A stretch of DNA of 64,000 nucleotides from Stereocaulon alpinum (GCA_018257865.1 JAEUBA010000012.1:372001-436000); one strand, 5' to 3'. Shown: positions 1-10,924, counted from the first letter of the stretch. Numbers and translations: made by a program. Notes: generated from the sequence alone by a model not told the origin.

Positions 1-1398
1 AACGTTAGCATAGCACGGCAGCCCAAATTCACGCCTCGGCCTCAAAGTAGGCATCTAGAGCATCTACAACAGTGCTAGAACAGTTGCACTATACGGACCG
101 CACTCGAAACATTTTTGATTCACTTCGGAAAGCAATACGGAAACTGAATCACACAACCAAAATGAACATATTATGGCTGAGGGAGAGCATGAAGGAGCAG
201 AAGAAAGTATGGAAGAGCAGAGAAGGAGCAGAGGGTTTTGGCGCGGGAGCAAAACGGTATCACCTTACAGCTGCACCACGTCTAGTGCCTTGTGAGAGAG
301 CTGGCGGCAAAGCTCAAGGGACAGGCCGCGAGACAGAGCAGCATAGAGCTGCCAAGTTTGTTAGCGGGTAATATCGCCGAGCAGCCCCTTCTGCCCTTTT
401 CCGGCGCAATTCTAGATCTTATGAGAGTCGACTTGAGGAAGCGGCGTGAAGAAATATACGTCAAGATTATAAGGAGCTTGAGGAACGACTAAGGTCTGCC
501 ATTTTGGGGTAAAGAAGGCGATATCTTCCGTCGGAATTAAGAGAGCATAGAGAGAGGAGGATAGATTATGACAAGGGCAAAGGCTTGTTTAATTAGAGGT
601 GGGATTAAACCTAGCCTTGGTATACGCCAGTGGCATAGATAGCTTGCAACTCCATAGAACCATAGAACAACAACATCATCAGTCGATTACCCCAACAGTT
701 AGCATATCACTACCAGGGCCCGATCTAGAACTTTGCGTTGTGAACTACACTACTTACTTACCTTCCGTCCCGGTTCCGATCATAACAAGAAGCAATATTG
801 CAGTCTGTCCCCTCTAAACACTAATTACTTCAATCTCGCATTTGCGGCCTTTTACAGCCATAGCTGGGAGACCGAATCTTGCAGACCGGCTATCATGGTA
901 TATGTATTGGAGTACTTCGTAGTAGAGTGGCTTATGCGATAGCCCGTGCGAGCGAGTTACTATATTCAAGCCATTCCCATCGTGCTTGCCTAATGTACCT
1001 AGCGCTCCCTGAGACTTACGGGGCTACTAGATGCTTGAGTCGGTTGACCTCGTTGGGCGTTATACTATATAACGCTCGCGGTAATATGGGAGTTCCGTGT
1101 TCCGCTAGCTGCCAACCTTGGCATAAGACTAACCCTATGTCGGGATTGGGGTTGCGGAGATAGCTAGGCCCGAGCAAGGCATAAGCGGATTTAAGGACAA
1201 ACTCCATGGAATAAGTACCGCCAGCCAACGTACTAAACCTCGACTGCCCGACTTTCACATCTAGTTAAAGAAATGTCCTGGCCGATATCTTATACTATAA
1301 TTATTATACACCTTTCTCTCTAGTAGCACTGGGAAGTGCAGTAGAATCTATCGCTTATTACCCATCTCTATCTCGAACGTCACACGACATCTTCTACT
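1..1398. other. gene-poor left edge
   Basis: No recognisable gene. Short open frames occur on both strands. One at 292-492 (+) encodes a charged, helical-looking fragment that I cannot place and that may be the tail of a degenerate element. No tRNA-like or repeat structure was seen. Confidence 0.5.
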
Positions 1399-2679
1399 AT
1401 GAGTACGGGCAGAGCAGCGCATACCAGCGTCGGCGGCAGGGCGGTAGGTCGCGTTGGGTTCGGCATGTTAGGGTTCGGTATATTAGGTAAGTAAAAGGTT
1501 GTATGCTTTCTTCTTTCCAGGGTGTAGAGGCCAAAACAAGCGCGTTGGCGAGCACGTGAGGATGCCAAATTCACGCTGCGTGCTGCAGGTTTGACGAAGC
1601 CGTGGCCGCCTGTCGACTATCCCATCGCGGCAAAAGTCATGAAGACGGCGCTAGAGGAGGGTGCCAATCTCTGGAACGGCGTAAGTATAGCCTTCGAGTA
1701 AAGAACAGCACCTCCATAAACCTCCCTTTCGGCCTGCGGGCCCATCAAGCAGAGACCACGCAGGAGAGCCAGACTGACTCGTGTATAGGGTATACACTAC
1801 GGCACGTCCCAGGCAAATTCGCTACATCTGATTAAGTACTACTTCGAAAAGTATCCCGAGGACGCCAGCAAGGTCGTGCTCAGCATCAAAGGCGCCTTCG
1901 ATATCAAGACGGGGCCCAACGGCAGCCCAGAAGGTATCCGCGCGTCTGTCGAGGAGGCCGTCAAGGTGCTGGATGGCACCAAGACCATCGACGTCTTTGA
2001 ATGTGCGCGAGGCGACCCCAACGTCCCCATCGAGACCTCGGTCAAGGCCTTAGCCGAACTGGTTAAGGAAGGCAAGATCGGCGGCATCGGCCTGAGCGAG
2101 GTCGGCGCGAACACGATCCGCAAGGCCTATACCGTATATCCTATCTCGGCTGTCGAGATCGAGCTGAGCCTGTTTACGCCTGACCCTCTTAACAACGGTA
2201 TCGCGGACGCGTGCCGTGAGCGTACGTAATCCTCGGTAAAGCAGAAAGTCAAAAGCCATCTACTTATAGCGTGATCTACACGCAGTTGGTATTCCTATCG
2301 TAGCAGCCCCAGCCCCATCGGCCGCGGCTGGCTAACGGGCGACTTACGCAAGCTCGACGATCTCCCGCAGAATGACTTCCGCCGCATGCTGCCGCGCTTC
2401 AAGCCCGACGTCTTCAACCAGAACTTCAAGCTTGTCGAGGCGGTGGAGCAAATTGCCAAGCGCAAGGGCATGACGACGGCGCAGGTGGCCATCGGCTGGG
2501 TGTGTCGCCAGGGCGCTATCCCCATCCCCGGCTCCACCAGGGCCGAGCGCGTCATCGAGAACTGCAAGGCCGCGTCGCTAACCGACGAGGACATGGCCGA
2601 GATCCAGAAGATCCTCGACACCCTGCCGATTTCCGGGGAGCGCTATGGCGGCGCGCATGAGAAGTTGCTTAACATATAG
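1399..2679 (+). CDS. aldo/keto reductase, pyridoxal-reductase-like, frame damaged
   Basis: Family: NADPH-dependent aldo/keto reductases of the fungal pyridoxal-reductase group, cytosolic TIM barrels; the true substrate is unknown. Four exons fit: 1399-1486, 1589-1680, 1789-2221 and 2286-2679, with GTAAGT or GTACGT donors. Seen: the N-terminal GFGMLG strand, NLWNGG followed by HYG (expected catalytic Tyr), SIKG (expected catalytic Lys), and the cofactor-binding IPIPGSTRAERV near the end. Two oddities stand out. The glycine strand is doubled (GFGMLG then GFGILG, about 1456-1486). After ELGIPIVA, five bases at 2306-2310 stand where the family has one Tyr codon before SPIGRG, so this splice meets a stop. 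Joining 2225 to 2304 would restore the frame but lose about eight conserved residues. It is a decaying gene, a sequencing error, or an unusually spliced gene. The family call is firm; function is doubtful. Confidence 0.65.
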
Positions 2680-2990
2680 TTAGTAGGCCTATCTCTCCTG
2701 TTCCGTGAGTCGTGGGCACGGTACCTGAATTCAGGCTTAGTGTCATAGAATAGTTGACTGGAATAGGCTAAGCTATATAAATATCGAGTATAAGGGAAGA
2801 TGATGAGAAAGAGAGCTCGCTGTGGTCAAATTAAATGCGAAGGCGTGGGCATTCTGCCCCATTTTTACATTGTTCAGCTCACCTATTCTCCCCCCTATCA
2901 CTCCTAAATCCACTAGAATGGCTCTAACAACGCGTCTGAAAGCTCAGCAGGCTTCTATGCCTCGGGACCCCCCCAAACCCGCGCCATCAT
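2680..2990. other. spacer before transposase fragment
   Basis: About 310 bases with no gene seen. The stretch 2822-2990 is open in one frame and reads toward the transposase fragment downstream, but with no family match. Confidence 0.4.
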
Positions 2991-3581
2991 ATGGTCCAAA
3001 AGCACTACACGACGCCCTACAAAGCCATGATGATTGGATCACACGAAGCCACCAGGATACTATTCAGCAATCTCTCAGGTCAAGGTATACACGTCGATGT
3101 TGACCTTCGGGAGATCTTTGAGGAGTACAGCTATGGACAGTCGCAATGGTACCGTCAGATCCAACGATGGGAGGACTCGGGGCATGATCTAAGAGTTCTC
3201 CGACAAAAACATAATAACGGCCAAATTGAGGCTCGTGGGCGGCAATACAACATGACTGGAGCCGATATAGCTCATGCAGACGAGATGGTGGAAGCCTTAA
3301 ACCCTTATGATAAGTCTATCGTATGGGACAACATTGTAGAAGAGCTGGGAATAGACGTTTCCTCGCTTACTCTACGGAGAATTTTGGGATATTCGCTCAC
3401 ATATTCCAAGCCTATTGCTTGTACCAAAACGGCTCTACCTGATTGGATATGCGAGGCACGGGTCAAATTCGCCCGCTGGCAGCTCAATCTACGCCCAATT
3501 AAAGAAGACTGGCGCAAGGTTCGGTTTAGATCGGCGCTGCCGAGTGGGTTGGTGGGGCTTGCTGTGCCTAGCCATTGGCTG
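2991..3581 (+). pseudogene. Tc1/mariner-type transposase fragment
   Basis: The frame carries the N-terminal half of a fungal Tc1/mariner-like transposase: DNA-binding helices, an LRRILGY segment, and W-Q-L followed by EDWRKVRF, which in the family leads into the first catalytic Asp (FSDE). Here the frame departs straight after VRF into an unrelated low-complexity run, and no catalytic DDE/DDD region follows. It is therefore a truncated, inactive remnant. No terminal inverted repeats were identified. The call rests on remembered family patterns, without a search. Confidence 0.6.
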
Positions 3582-3659
3582 GCTGCAAGCCATGTCGATC
3601 TTGTCACGTCAACTCGAGGGTCCGCTTCTCGCTAAACATATCCGTTCCCAATCTGAGGA

Positions 3660-4110
3660 AGTGTGGATAGACTTAGGATAGCACTCACTCTATGAGTTAG
3701 TAACGTATTTTGTGAGGTAGGGAGAGGGTGTGTATGGGTTTCCACAGGTATAGTGGTAATGTCTTTCTATCCGAATGAAGAGGTATTATATATTCTAGGC
3801 CGTATCTTAGGAACAGTCACAAAAGCTTTAGCAATGTGCAACGATAGCTTGTCGGGTTTTCAGCAGGAAGAAGTTATGTTAACGTTAGCGAAGGCCCTTT
3901 TCTTTTGCAAGGGCTCGTGCATATTTCTCAATCGGCAACCTAGTGGAAAGGACACACGGGCTGGCCTCTTTTGGACGGCACATCAGAACGTCATGTATAC
4001 GCTCTGAGGCTCTGGCCTGACGTCCTCGAATGGATCTGATGAATCTTACTTCCACGGATAATAAACGCCGCTCACTGTTATGGCGCCAATCTTTGCAGCA
4101 ATCTGAAGAA
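3660..4110. other. intergenic, no gene recognised
   Basis: One open frame at 3753-4007 (+, 84 residues) has no recognisable domain. The stretch is probably debris between the transposase fragment and the 3' end of the P450 gene. Confidence 0.4.
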
Positions 4111-5825
4111 TCACGTAATCCGAAATCTGACACCATTGACGTACCTCTTCGGCTCAGCAATCAGCATATCGCTATAGATGTCCACATCCTCCCTGGTCGT
4201 CTCATACACTTCCAGAGTGACTCTCGTGCAGATCGAAGCCATCATAATATACAACTCTGCCCAAGCGAGACTGTAGCACCGTTGGTATGAGATCTCCAGG
4301 AGCAAGATATTTGTGGGGGGGGGAGGGAGGGCGCAAGGCGATCCGGCCTTGAACCAGAGTGCCTCAAGATCGGTATTCAGGATGAACTTACTTAATGCCA
4401 GCACACTGTCTCGAGCCTCTTGAGAATGGCACCAGATACATTTCCATGCGCTGCTTCTTGATCGGATCGATCCAACGCTCGGGAATGAACTCCAACGGCT
4501 GCGGGTAGATATCGGGGTTCTGGTGAATCAGTGTGGACGTCATGCCTACCGGCGTCCCCTTCGGAATCTCCCAGTCACGGAAATAGATACTACGGTCGGG
4601 CGCGACACGAGCAAGACGGGTAGATACGCCGTTACTAAGTCGCAGACTTTCCTTGATCACAGCCGTTAGATACGGGAGCTGTTCGAGCTGCTGTAGATTT
4701 GCGGGCTGGTGGGGATCCGACATTATTGATCTGATCTCGGCTCGAAGCCTTTCCATTTTCTTCGGCTGCACTGCAAGGTGGTACATGGCCACGGTGAGCG
4801 TCCACGCTGTGGTAACTGCTCCAGCGCCAAGGATGGACGCTGCCTCTCCTGCCAAACGTTTCGGCGTTTTTTCCGACGGCGGCAAATCGGAGTGAATTAT
4901 CTCATAGAAGATGGTCGGGTGCATCTTTTCCTCGTACTTCTTGCCATCGGTCTCGCTCAACATTCTTTCGGCAATCGCATAGCAGTTTCTGATGAAATCC
5001 AGTAACAACTTCGACCTTGGATTCATCCAAAGAACCAACCTGTCAGGCAGGCTATTCATGATGTCAATCAAAGGTGGGAACATTTTCTGCATGTAGCCTA
5101 TCTCTCCGAGCGCTCGCTCCAACTCGCGGAAGTCGCTACTCCACCTGGGGTTATCAAGATAGCCGAAGCTCGTGTCAAGAGAGTACTCGGTGATGACATC
5201 CATGGTGAATGCATCAAAGGCGCACTCTAGCGGTACCACCTCGTCGGTGCCTCTGCAGTTTTCCAATTTGGTGCAAAGCTTGTCGGCCAACTGTTGTATG
5301 GTGGGCTGTAGTGCGGCCACTTTCAGCTTGGAGAAGAAGGGGTTGATGGCCGCTCGCCGTATGCGGTGGAGATTGTGGTCAACGGTGCCGAACCCAGAGA
5401 CGGTATTCCCGAATGAGTTCACGTAGAAGGGGTTCTTCTCCCACTTGCCTTCCCGGTTATAGAGGCTGTCGTAATAGTCGGGATCGTTGATATGGAGCTC
5501 AGCAGGGCTGATTCGAATGATCGGTCCTGGGAAATTGGGGTAAGCGACATGGCTTTAACATATACATTGAGGGGGAAAGTTGGTAGTACTGACCGTATTC
5601 AGCATGCAGGTCTCTGATCTTGAAGGTGTATTTGCCCCTTTTCACGACGTCGTAGTACCCTTCAAATAAGTACGTCGCCGCAGCCAGTTTTGGTCCTGGA
5701 AACTTCGCAATCGGGCTTAAATACAGCCGGTAAACCACAAGACCGGCGAGGTAGAGGAGGGAGACAATGAGAAAAGCGGTTGCAAGTACGACGCTGCGCC
5801 CGCGAAGAATAGTAGTCTCAAACAT
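4111..5825 (-). CDS. cytochrome P450 monooxygenase (CYP58/trichodiene-oxygenase-like)
   Basis: A heme-thiolate monooxygenase of the ER membrane. Exons on the minus strand: 5825-5594, 5526-4392 and 4270-4111, giving 508 residues, normal for fungal P450s. Introns are GTCAGT...CAG (67 nt) and GTAAGT...CAG (121 nt, with a poly-G run at 4315-4324 on the plus strand). Seen in order: an N-terminal membrane anchor (about residues 13-35), the hinge KFPGPK, the I-helix segment AGAVTTAW, KESLR (ExxR), FIPERW, and the heme-ligand loop FSRGSRQCAGIN, split by intron 2 inside the Asn codon. The N-terminal half (ISPAELHI, DPDYYDSLYN, GFGTVDHNLH) resembles CYP58 and trichodiene-oxygenase-like enzymes, so a secondary-metabolite substrate is plausible but unproved. 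No backbone synthase lies nearby. The frame is intact. Confidence 0.88.
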
Positions 5826-6059
5826 CGCGGCTTTACAGCTGTAGGTAATACAAATACTTATCGCAAAGAAGTGTCGATGTCGTGCTGTTTAATTAGAGGC
5901 ATCAACTGGTTGAGACAACGCGAACATTGATGGATGGCATCTCGACCTGTTACCCCTCACTCGAGCAACCTAAGCATACAAAATTAAGCTCTTGGCATAA
6001 ATCTTGGCCATTTGGTGTGTCGCTGAGGTCTGATAAGAACGGCAGCCCCAGCCGATACT
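5826..6059. other. upstream region of the P450
   Basis: Short intergenic stretch between the P450 start and the first repeat copy; no gene or clear control element seen. Confidence 0.4.
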
Positions 6060-6545
6060 GATGGCGCCATTTCAGGCTCTGACCTGCAGCGGCCTGCGCT
6101 GCCCTATATTGCTCCCCCTGGCTCCCTCGCTGCTCTCATGCTGCGGCCCCTTGCTCTTTCGCTGCTCTCTCTAAAGCGGCCCTACTTGTACGGGTAGACT
6201 CCGGGCCAAAGCCCTACCCCTAAGCCACGCGGAAGAGGCAAAAGTCAAGGATATCGGGTCCGATACCCGGTAGGCCCTATTAGGGCCCTTATAGGGTATC
6301 TACCCCTTACACTACTCCCTTTCCCGGACGGAAAAGGCAATCCCAAATCCTAAGTTCGGGGTGTATATAATATACATATATATATATCAATCATCTATGA
6401 TACTATCTGCATCATCGCTTTCATTATCAGCATCGATCGATCACTATGCGCTACTGGAAAGATTCCTCCGGGCATTGCACCTTGTGCCAGCACGTCTACA
6501 TCTTAGGAAGCACAGATGTAGAGGTAATAATTCGATGATATCGCC
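6060..6545 (+). repeat. repeat family copy 1 (long form, unmutated)
   Basis: First of four related copies. It has a CT-rich block of GCTCCCT-like units (about 6110-6175), CTCTAAAGCGGCC, a unique insert carrying a hairpin (6263-6301), CCTAAGTTCGGGGTGTATA (about 6350-6368), an AT-rich TATA-like stretch, and a right end terminating in AATAATTCGATGA (about 6533-6545). Copies 2 and 3 are in reverse orientation and lack this right end; copy 4 (17743-18187) has it. The left edge is approximate. It could be a solo LTR or a MITE-like unit; no coding capacity or TG...CA ends were established. Confidence 0.75.
6263..6301. repeat. imperfect hairpin inside repeat copy 1
   Basis: GATACCC at 6263-6269 pairs with GGGTATC at 6295-6301, and the interior GGCCCTATTAGGGCC is a near-perfect palindrome. 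Only copy 1 carries this insert. Confidence 0.6.
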
Positions 6546-6608
6546 CGTCACGGTGGACTTTCTCTCCATTCGCTCGAAGTAGACAAGAGCTAATGTCGAT
6601 AATGCAGG

Positions 6609-7376
6609 CGAGACCGAGTGGACGATCAACGGACGCTGCACAGGCAAGTCGGAGATCCCACTGACTGCCAATGGCGTCAAACAAGTTCAAGGGACGAAGG
6701 ACGTGCTTGTGGGCTTCGGCAAGCTCATAGACGCGTCAAAGTTCACCCATGTCTTCGTTAGTCCTCGCCAGCGCGCACAAAGCACCTTTGACATGCTACT
6801 CGGTGATGCCCACAAAGATGCACTCGTGAAGGAGGGGAAGATGACCGTCACCGAATATATTGCGGAATGGGACTATGGTGACTACGAGGGGTTAGTCCCG
6901 AAAGACATTCGTGCGCACAGGAAAGAGAAGGGTCTGGATAAGGAGAAGCCCTGGGACATCTGGGTGGATGGATATGAAGGTGGAGAGTGAGTCTAAGGCC
7001 GGGCAACCTCTGCAGCGGCTTTGCCGACATCACATCTAGATCACCGGAACAGGTCATGCAGCGTCTCGACCGTCTCATACACAAGATATATGAGCTATAG
7101 GAGCCACACATGCAAGGTGGCGGTGCCGCAGATGTCTTGGTGGTATGGGATATCTTTCCCCGCCATATCTTTGTCGTGCAAGGATGCTGATAATCACTGC
7201 AGGTCACTCATGGCCACATCCTCCGCGCTTTCACCAAAAGATGGCTCAAGTACCCTATGGATTTCCCCTTTACTATGGTGATGGAGCCGGGTGCCATTGG
7301 TATCGTAAGTTACGCTCATCACAATATCTCCGAACCAGCAATCTTGATTGGCATGGGGTTTCCCTCGAAAGCCTAG
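6609..7376 (+). pseudogene. histidine-phosphatase (SHB17-like) gene, 5' truncated
   Basis: Relic of a phosphoglycerate-mutase-fold phosphatase resembling sedoheptulose-1,7-bisphosphatase (Shb17). Frame 6609-6987 begins at GETEWT and includes GRCTGKSEIPLT and FVSPRQRAQST. A second piece (SPEQVMQRLDRLI) follows an intron at about 6987-7035. The last exon, after an intron ending near 7203, has VTHGHILRAF with the second catalytic His and ends in SEPAILIGMGF at the stop 7374-7376. The first catalytic motif (RHG) should lie in an upstream exon, but repeat copy 1 ends about 60 bases before the GETEWT exon and no such exon is visible. A TAG at 7098-7100 interrupts the second piece. A missing 5' exon plus a nonsense codon make a pseudogene. 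Confidence 0.75.
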
Positions 7377-8265
7377 CTTGGAGAAGGGGGCTTAGATTAG
7401 AAGCGGTGCAAGACCTGGTTATTGGAATAGCACTGTCTTTACTGGTCATAGACACGATTCTGTTGATTCAGGCCTTGGTAGTCTTCGAGTCGAATCTTCT
7501 ATAACACTGCGAGACGAAGCCCATGTGCTGAATATGGTGATCTACGGATTCTTCTACACTTACTATCAGAACACCAGGCCGACTTGCCATCGGAAAATTG
7601 TGGTCGTTATTCTCCCCAACAAGTCAAGGGTGGGTTGGCTGGTCGCTATGGAGCCACCCACTGGCCAGCCTTTCTGAACTTTCATACGACAGGAAAGATA
7701 AGACGCTCAGTTTCCCTGGAAATATAACCGTCTTCACACAGGTGGTCTGTCCAAATGGAGTATGTACACTTCAAAGATGAGAGCCAATGAAGCTTTCCAA
7801 GCGCAGCCCCAGAAAATTTACATGCAGAAATTTGTCATTCACGATCCAACAATTGGGGTGGGTTCTCATGCTTTGGATTTTCTCATCCAGTTAGAGGATC
7901 GAGAACATCTTGTTGATCCCATGGATTACACGATACGTTGAGTGGCGGCTTCAAGAGTGCGTTTGGGTTCGAAGTCCTTCCCTTTCAGGTTGAGAAAGCT
8001 TTTGAACATGACAGCAGCACTTGATGAAAGGTTGCTACTCTGTTCTCAAGACGCATTTCGTGGCTTCATTTTGTGAGTTCAGAATGTTGTAAATGATTTC
8101 TTGTAACCGCATGACCTAACAACTTTAACGGAACAGCTCGATTTCGAAAGCACATGGTACGAAGGCCTACCACCGCTTGGCGCAACATGCGATAAATCAA
8201 AGTCAAATCTGTGAAGCTTCGCTGCAGTCCAAACCGTCCTCGTTCATTGATTGACCAGGACTGGA
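7377..8265. other. intergenic, no gene recognised
   Basis: Nearly 900 bases with only short unrelated frames (for example 7598-7780, +). No domain, RNA gene or repeat was recognised. Confidence 0.4.
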
Positions 8266-8561
8266 ATATATATATGTATCATATACACCCCGAACTTAGG
8301 ATTTGGGATTACTATTTTTGTTCGGGAAAGGGAGCAAGGCCGCTTTAGAGGGAGCAACGAGGGAGCAAAGGGGCGCAGCAAGGGAGCAAAGGGGCGCAGC
8401 AAGGGAGCACGGGGGAGCAAAGGATCTGGCTCCTTATACTAGAAGGGGCACAGTATAAGGGAGCCTGATTTTACTGCCTCCTACCCGGCTACAGCTGCTC
8501 CTGTTCTTTATAATATCTATTTATATTGTTGCCTGGCTCAGCCTGCTGCTGCCTAGACTCC
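8266..8561 (-). repeat. repeat family copy 2 (reverse, short form)
   Basis: Reverse-oriented copy. It starts in an AT-rich run, then ATACACCCCGAACTTAGG (about 8281-8298), AAAGGGAGCAAGGCCGC, a purine-rich tandem block of GGGAGCA-type units (about 8330-8420) and an end near GCTGCTGCCTAGACTC (8545-8560), shared with copies 3 and 4. The end seen at 6533-6545 is missing. It lies about 70 bases upstream of the 711-residue orphan gene and may form its promoter region. Confidence 0.75.
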
Positions 8562-8632
8562 TACAACTTCGTCGGCTCTTGGCCCTTCTACTCTGTCTTT
8601 CGACCATCTTATGAACGAATATTGATGTCAGA

Positions 8633-10768
8633 ATGTCGCGTGAGCTGCAATTACAAGCTGATGTTGGCAGCCTTGGCCTACAAAGCCTTGGGGCTTTGAC
8701 TTCCATTTTGGCGACTCTTTCAGCGGACAACGTAGTTCCTATGGCACTCATTCAGATGGAGAAGCTGGGAACCAATCTCCCTGTTAACGGGAAATATGCC
8801 GAGAATGTGAAAGGTCTTCTGCAACGCTGTAACGATGTACGCCTTGACCACTTCGCGTTTGTTATAGGCTGGCGCAAAGACGACTCTGCGTCTCTTATGG
8901 CCGAGTCTGCTGGCGGACAGGCTATCGCTCTCTTATCTATATGCTTGACGAGCCTATTCAAGCATTCTGATACCGGTATAATTCTCGCACGGCTATGTTC
9001 CAAGCTCTGTTCCCGTTCCGCGAATATCTCGAGTGCCGCTCAACTTGCGGATGTTGCAAAATTGCTGGCTAGCAAAGCGGATACTTTGGGATTTGGGAAC
9101 CTGTTAGCCAAAGAGGTCACAAGGATACATGATGTTTACGGTGCGCTTGGCCGTATTTCAGCGCCGGCAAAGCTTTTAGAGATTTTGAGTGTTGAATCCA
9201 TGACAGATATGCTTGAAAAGGTCAGTCAAGCCCTCTGTCAAGAGGACAAGATCTGTCGGATACCGGGCCACCGTGGAATGGGCCATGTGACTGGGTTGAT
9301 TCAGGCTCTGTTTCCTCAAAACCTCGTCCTTATAGTCGAGGGAGTGGTTGTTCAAGACGTGGAACATCCCAAGATTCGGTGTGAAATTATCGACGCAAAT
9401 GCAAACGGACTTACTCAAATCCACCTCGAGACCTCTTTATCAAATACGATGCCCATCAAATTGCCCATCGAACGTCTTGATCTTATATCAAACTGTGTGA
9501 GTAATGATACATACAGCTTCAACTGGTCTGGATGGCTGGCCGACTATTTGCGACTGATTTTCATGAACTATGGTCTTATGTGTGACCGAAGTATCATGGA
9601 AGCCTGCTGCGATCTGCTTGTACTTGTACCGGCATCGCTTTACATTGCTGCAACAGTTCCGTCCTCCAAGAATAATGGTACAAGATCCATCCCACCAACA
9701 CAATTGCTTGCTCTATTAGGACCATTACCGCGAGCACGCATGTGCTTGATATGCGAAAATGTGTTAGGATCTACTCCTACAGAACATACTACGGACCTGC
9801 GAACAGCCTTTACCAAACTCCTAGCGACAATCACAAATGCCTCTCATATATTGACCTGTAACTGTACAGGAAATCCGTGTGATTGGAGCAAAGGTTGGCC
9901 TGCACAAAACGCAGCGGACTTGAAACCTAAAAGAAAATGCCAGAGGTTTCAGCTGTGGAGTGCTATCGGTAGTGCTCTGCAATCTGGACTTTGGTCTTTC
10001 TTCATAGATGCGGGACCAAATGTCACCATTCGCCCTCGATGTGATGCACAATATTCTTGGTATATAACAAACGCTATGAGGGAAGAATATCGAGAAATTC
10101 TGCATGCCGAAAGTATCCTCCGAAACGTTTTCGAGCTGATCGATGGTTCGAGGTGGGACCGTCAGAACCGTATCATTACAAGTTCCGAGTCATGCACGTT
10201 ATACCCAACAGTGCTAAAAAATATGAAGCTACCATCTCATCAGCTTGTGACGTTTACAATTGTTGAGGGTCAAATTGTATATGAACACCGGTATCATCGC
10301 TATCTTTGCGCAATGGAAGCTCGAGCACGCTCCAAGGCAAGGCATTCTTTGATGGACCACTTAATACCAAGTCATATTGGAGTTCATTCGGGTAGTCCTT
10401 TACTGACGATCCGAGAGGGTTTCGATTCTCTGCAGTCACAGATCTCCGTTGAATATGCAAGAAACGAAGTAAAACTGAACCTTAGACAGGTGATCCTGGG
10501 ATATATTGGAATGCGATGGACTAGTATGTGCGCTCACCCAGTCACCAAACCCATGGATCCCTTCCAAAGCGCTCCTCTAGCAACATCCGTTGCTTCGCCT
10601 GCTGCTGCTGCTGGGCGATTAGGGGTTGCTATGACACGTTGGGACCCTGTAGCACAGTTTCTATGCTGCGAAGACGGATACCAAGCTATCTTGCAAAAAG
10701 AGTGCTGTCTTAACTGCGCTCGGGAAATTTTGAATGCTAATACTAATGGTGTCATTATCGTGGGTTAA
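8633..10768 (+). CDS. orphan 711-residue protein, intronless
   Basis: One uninterrupted frame of 711 codons; the start ATG is the first in frame after repeat copy 2. I do not recognise a domain. The N-terminal third is helical and Ala/Leu-rich, resembling the helical first part of some fungal STAND/HET-associated proteins, but without a P-loop. The centre contains GHRGMGHVTGLIQALFP followed by a beta-rich stretch (VLIVEGVVVQ). The C-terminal half is Cys-rich in clusters: CLICENV (about residue 380), CNCTGNPCDW (about 415), and FLCCEDGY followed by CCLNC close to the end, which suggests metal binding. No signal peptide or clear membrane span. It is bracketed by repeat copies 2 and 3, both in the same orientation. 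The long intact frame among relics suggests selection or recent arrival. Function unknown. Confidence 0.8.
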   Translation: MSRELQLQADVGSLGLQSLGALTSILATLSADNVVPMALIQMEKLGTNLPVNGKYAENVKGLLQRCNDVRLDHFAFVIGWRKDDSASLMAESAGGQAIALLSICLTSLFKHSDTGIILARLCSKLCSRSANISSAAQLADVAKLLASKADTLGFGNLLAKEVTRIHDVYGALGRISAPAKLLEILSVESMTDMLEKVSQALCQEDKICRIPGHRGMGHVTGLIQALFPQNLVLIVEGVVVQDVEHPKIRCEIIDANANGLTQIHLETSLSNTMPIKLPIERLDLISNCVSNDTYSFNWSGWLADYLRLIFMNYGLMCDRSIMEACCDLLVLVPASLYIAATVPSSKNNGTRSIPPTQLLALLGPLPRARMCLICENVLGSTPTEHTTDLRTAFTKLLATITNASHILTCNCTGNPCDWSKGWPAQNAADLKPKRKCQRFQLWSAIGSALQSGLWSFFIDAGPNVTIRPRCDAQYSWYITNAMREEYREILHAESILRNVFELIDGSRWDRQNRIITSSESCTLYPTVLKNMKLPSHQLVTFTIVEGQIVYEHRYHRYLCAMEARARSKARHSLMDHLIPSHIGVHSGSPLLTIREGFDSLQSQISVEYARNEVKLNLRQVILGYIGMRWTSMCAHPVTKPMDPFQSAPLATSVASPAAAAGRLGVAMTRWDPVAQFLCCEDGYQAILQKECCLNCAREILNANTNGVIIVG

Positions 10769-10771
10769 TTA

Positions 10772-10842
10772 GAGGGCTGAGGGGGAGGCACGAGCGAGCA
10801 CAGGGAGAACAAGGGGGAGCATAGGGGAGCATTGAGGGAGCA
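10772..10842. repeat. GGGAGCA-type minisatellite
   Basis: Degenerate tandem GGGAGCA/GGGGAGCA units directly after the stop of the orphan gene. They resemble the purine-rich block inside the repeat family but are separated from copy 3 by about 80 unique bases, so this may be a further broken copy. Confidence 0.6.
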
Positions 10843-10924
10843 TGTTGATAAAACGGGCCTTAGCGCGCGCGCGAGGAAAACGGCCACGGCGTAGTCAGTT
10901 ATCAGTTATTACTTAGTTTCAACT

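Noticed and set aside
1399..7376. A secondary-metabolite cluster (reductase, P450, phosphatase)
   Set aside because: No polyketide, peptide or terpene synthase, transporter or regulator is present, and two of the members are damaged.
8330..8420. CRISPR-like or telomere-like array
   Set aside because: The GGGAGCA units are short, degenerate and continuous without spacers, and lie inside a dispersed repeat, so neither a CRISPR array nor a telomere.
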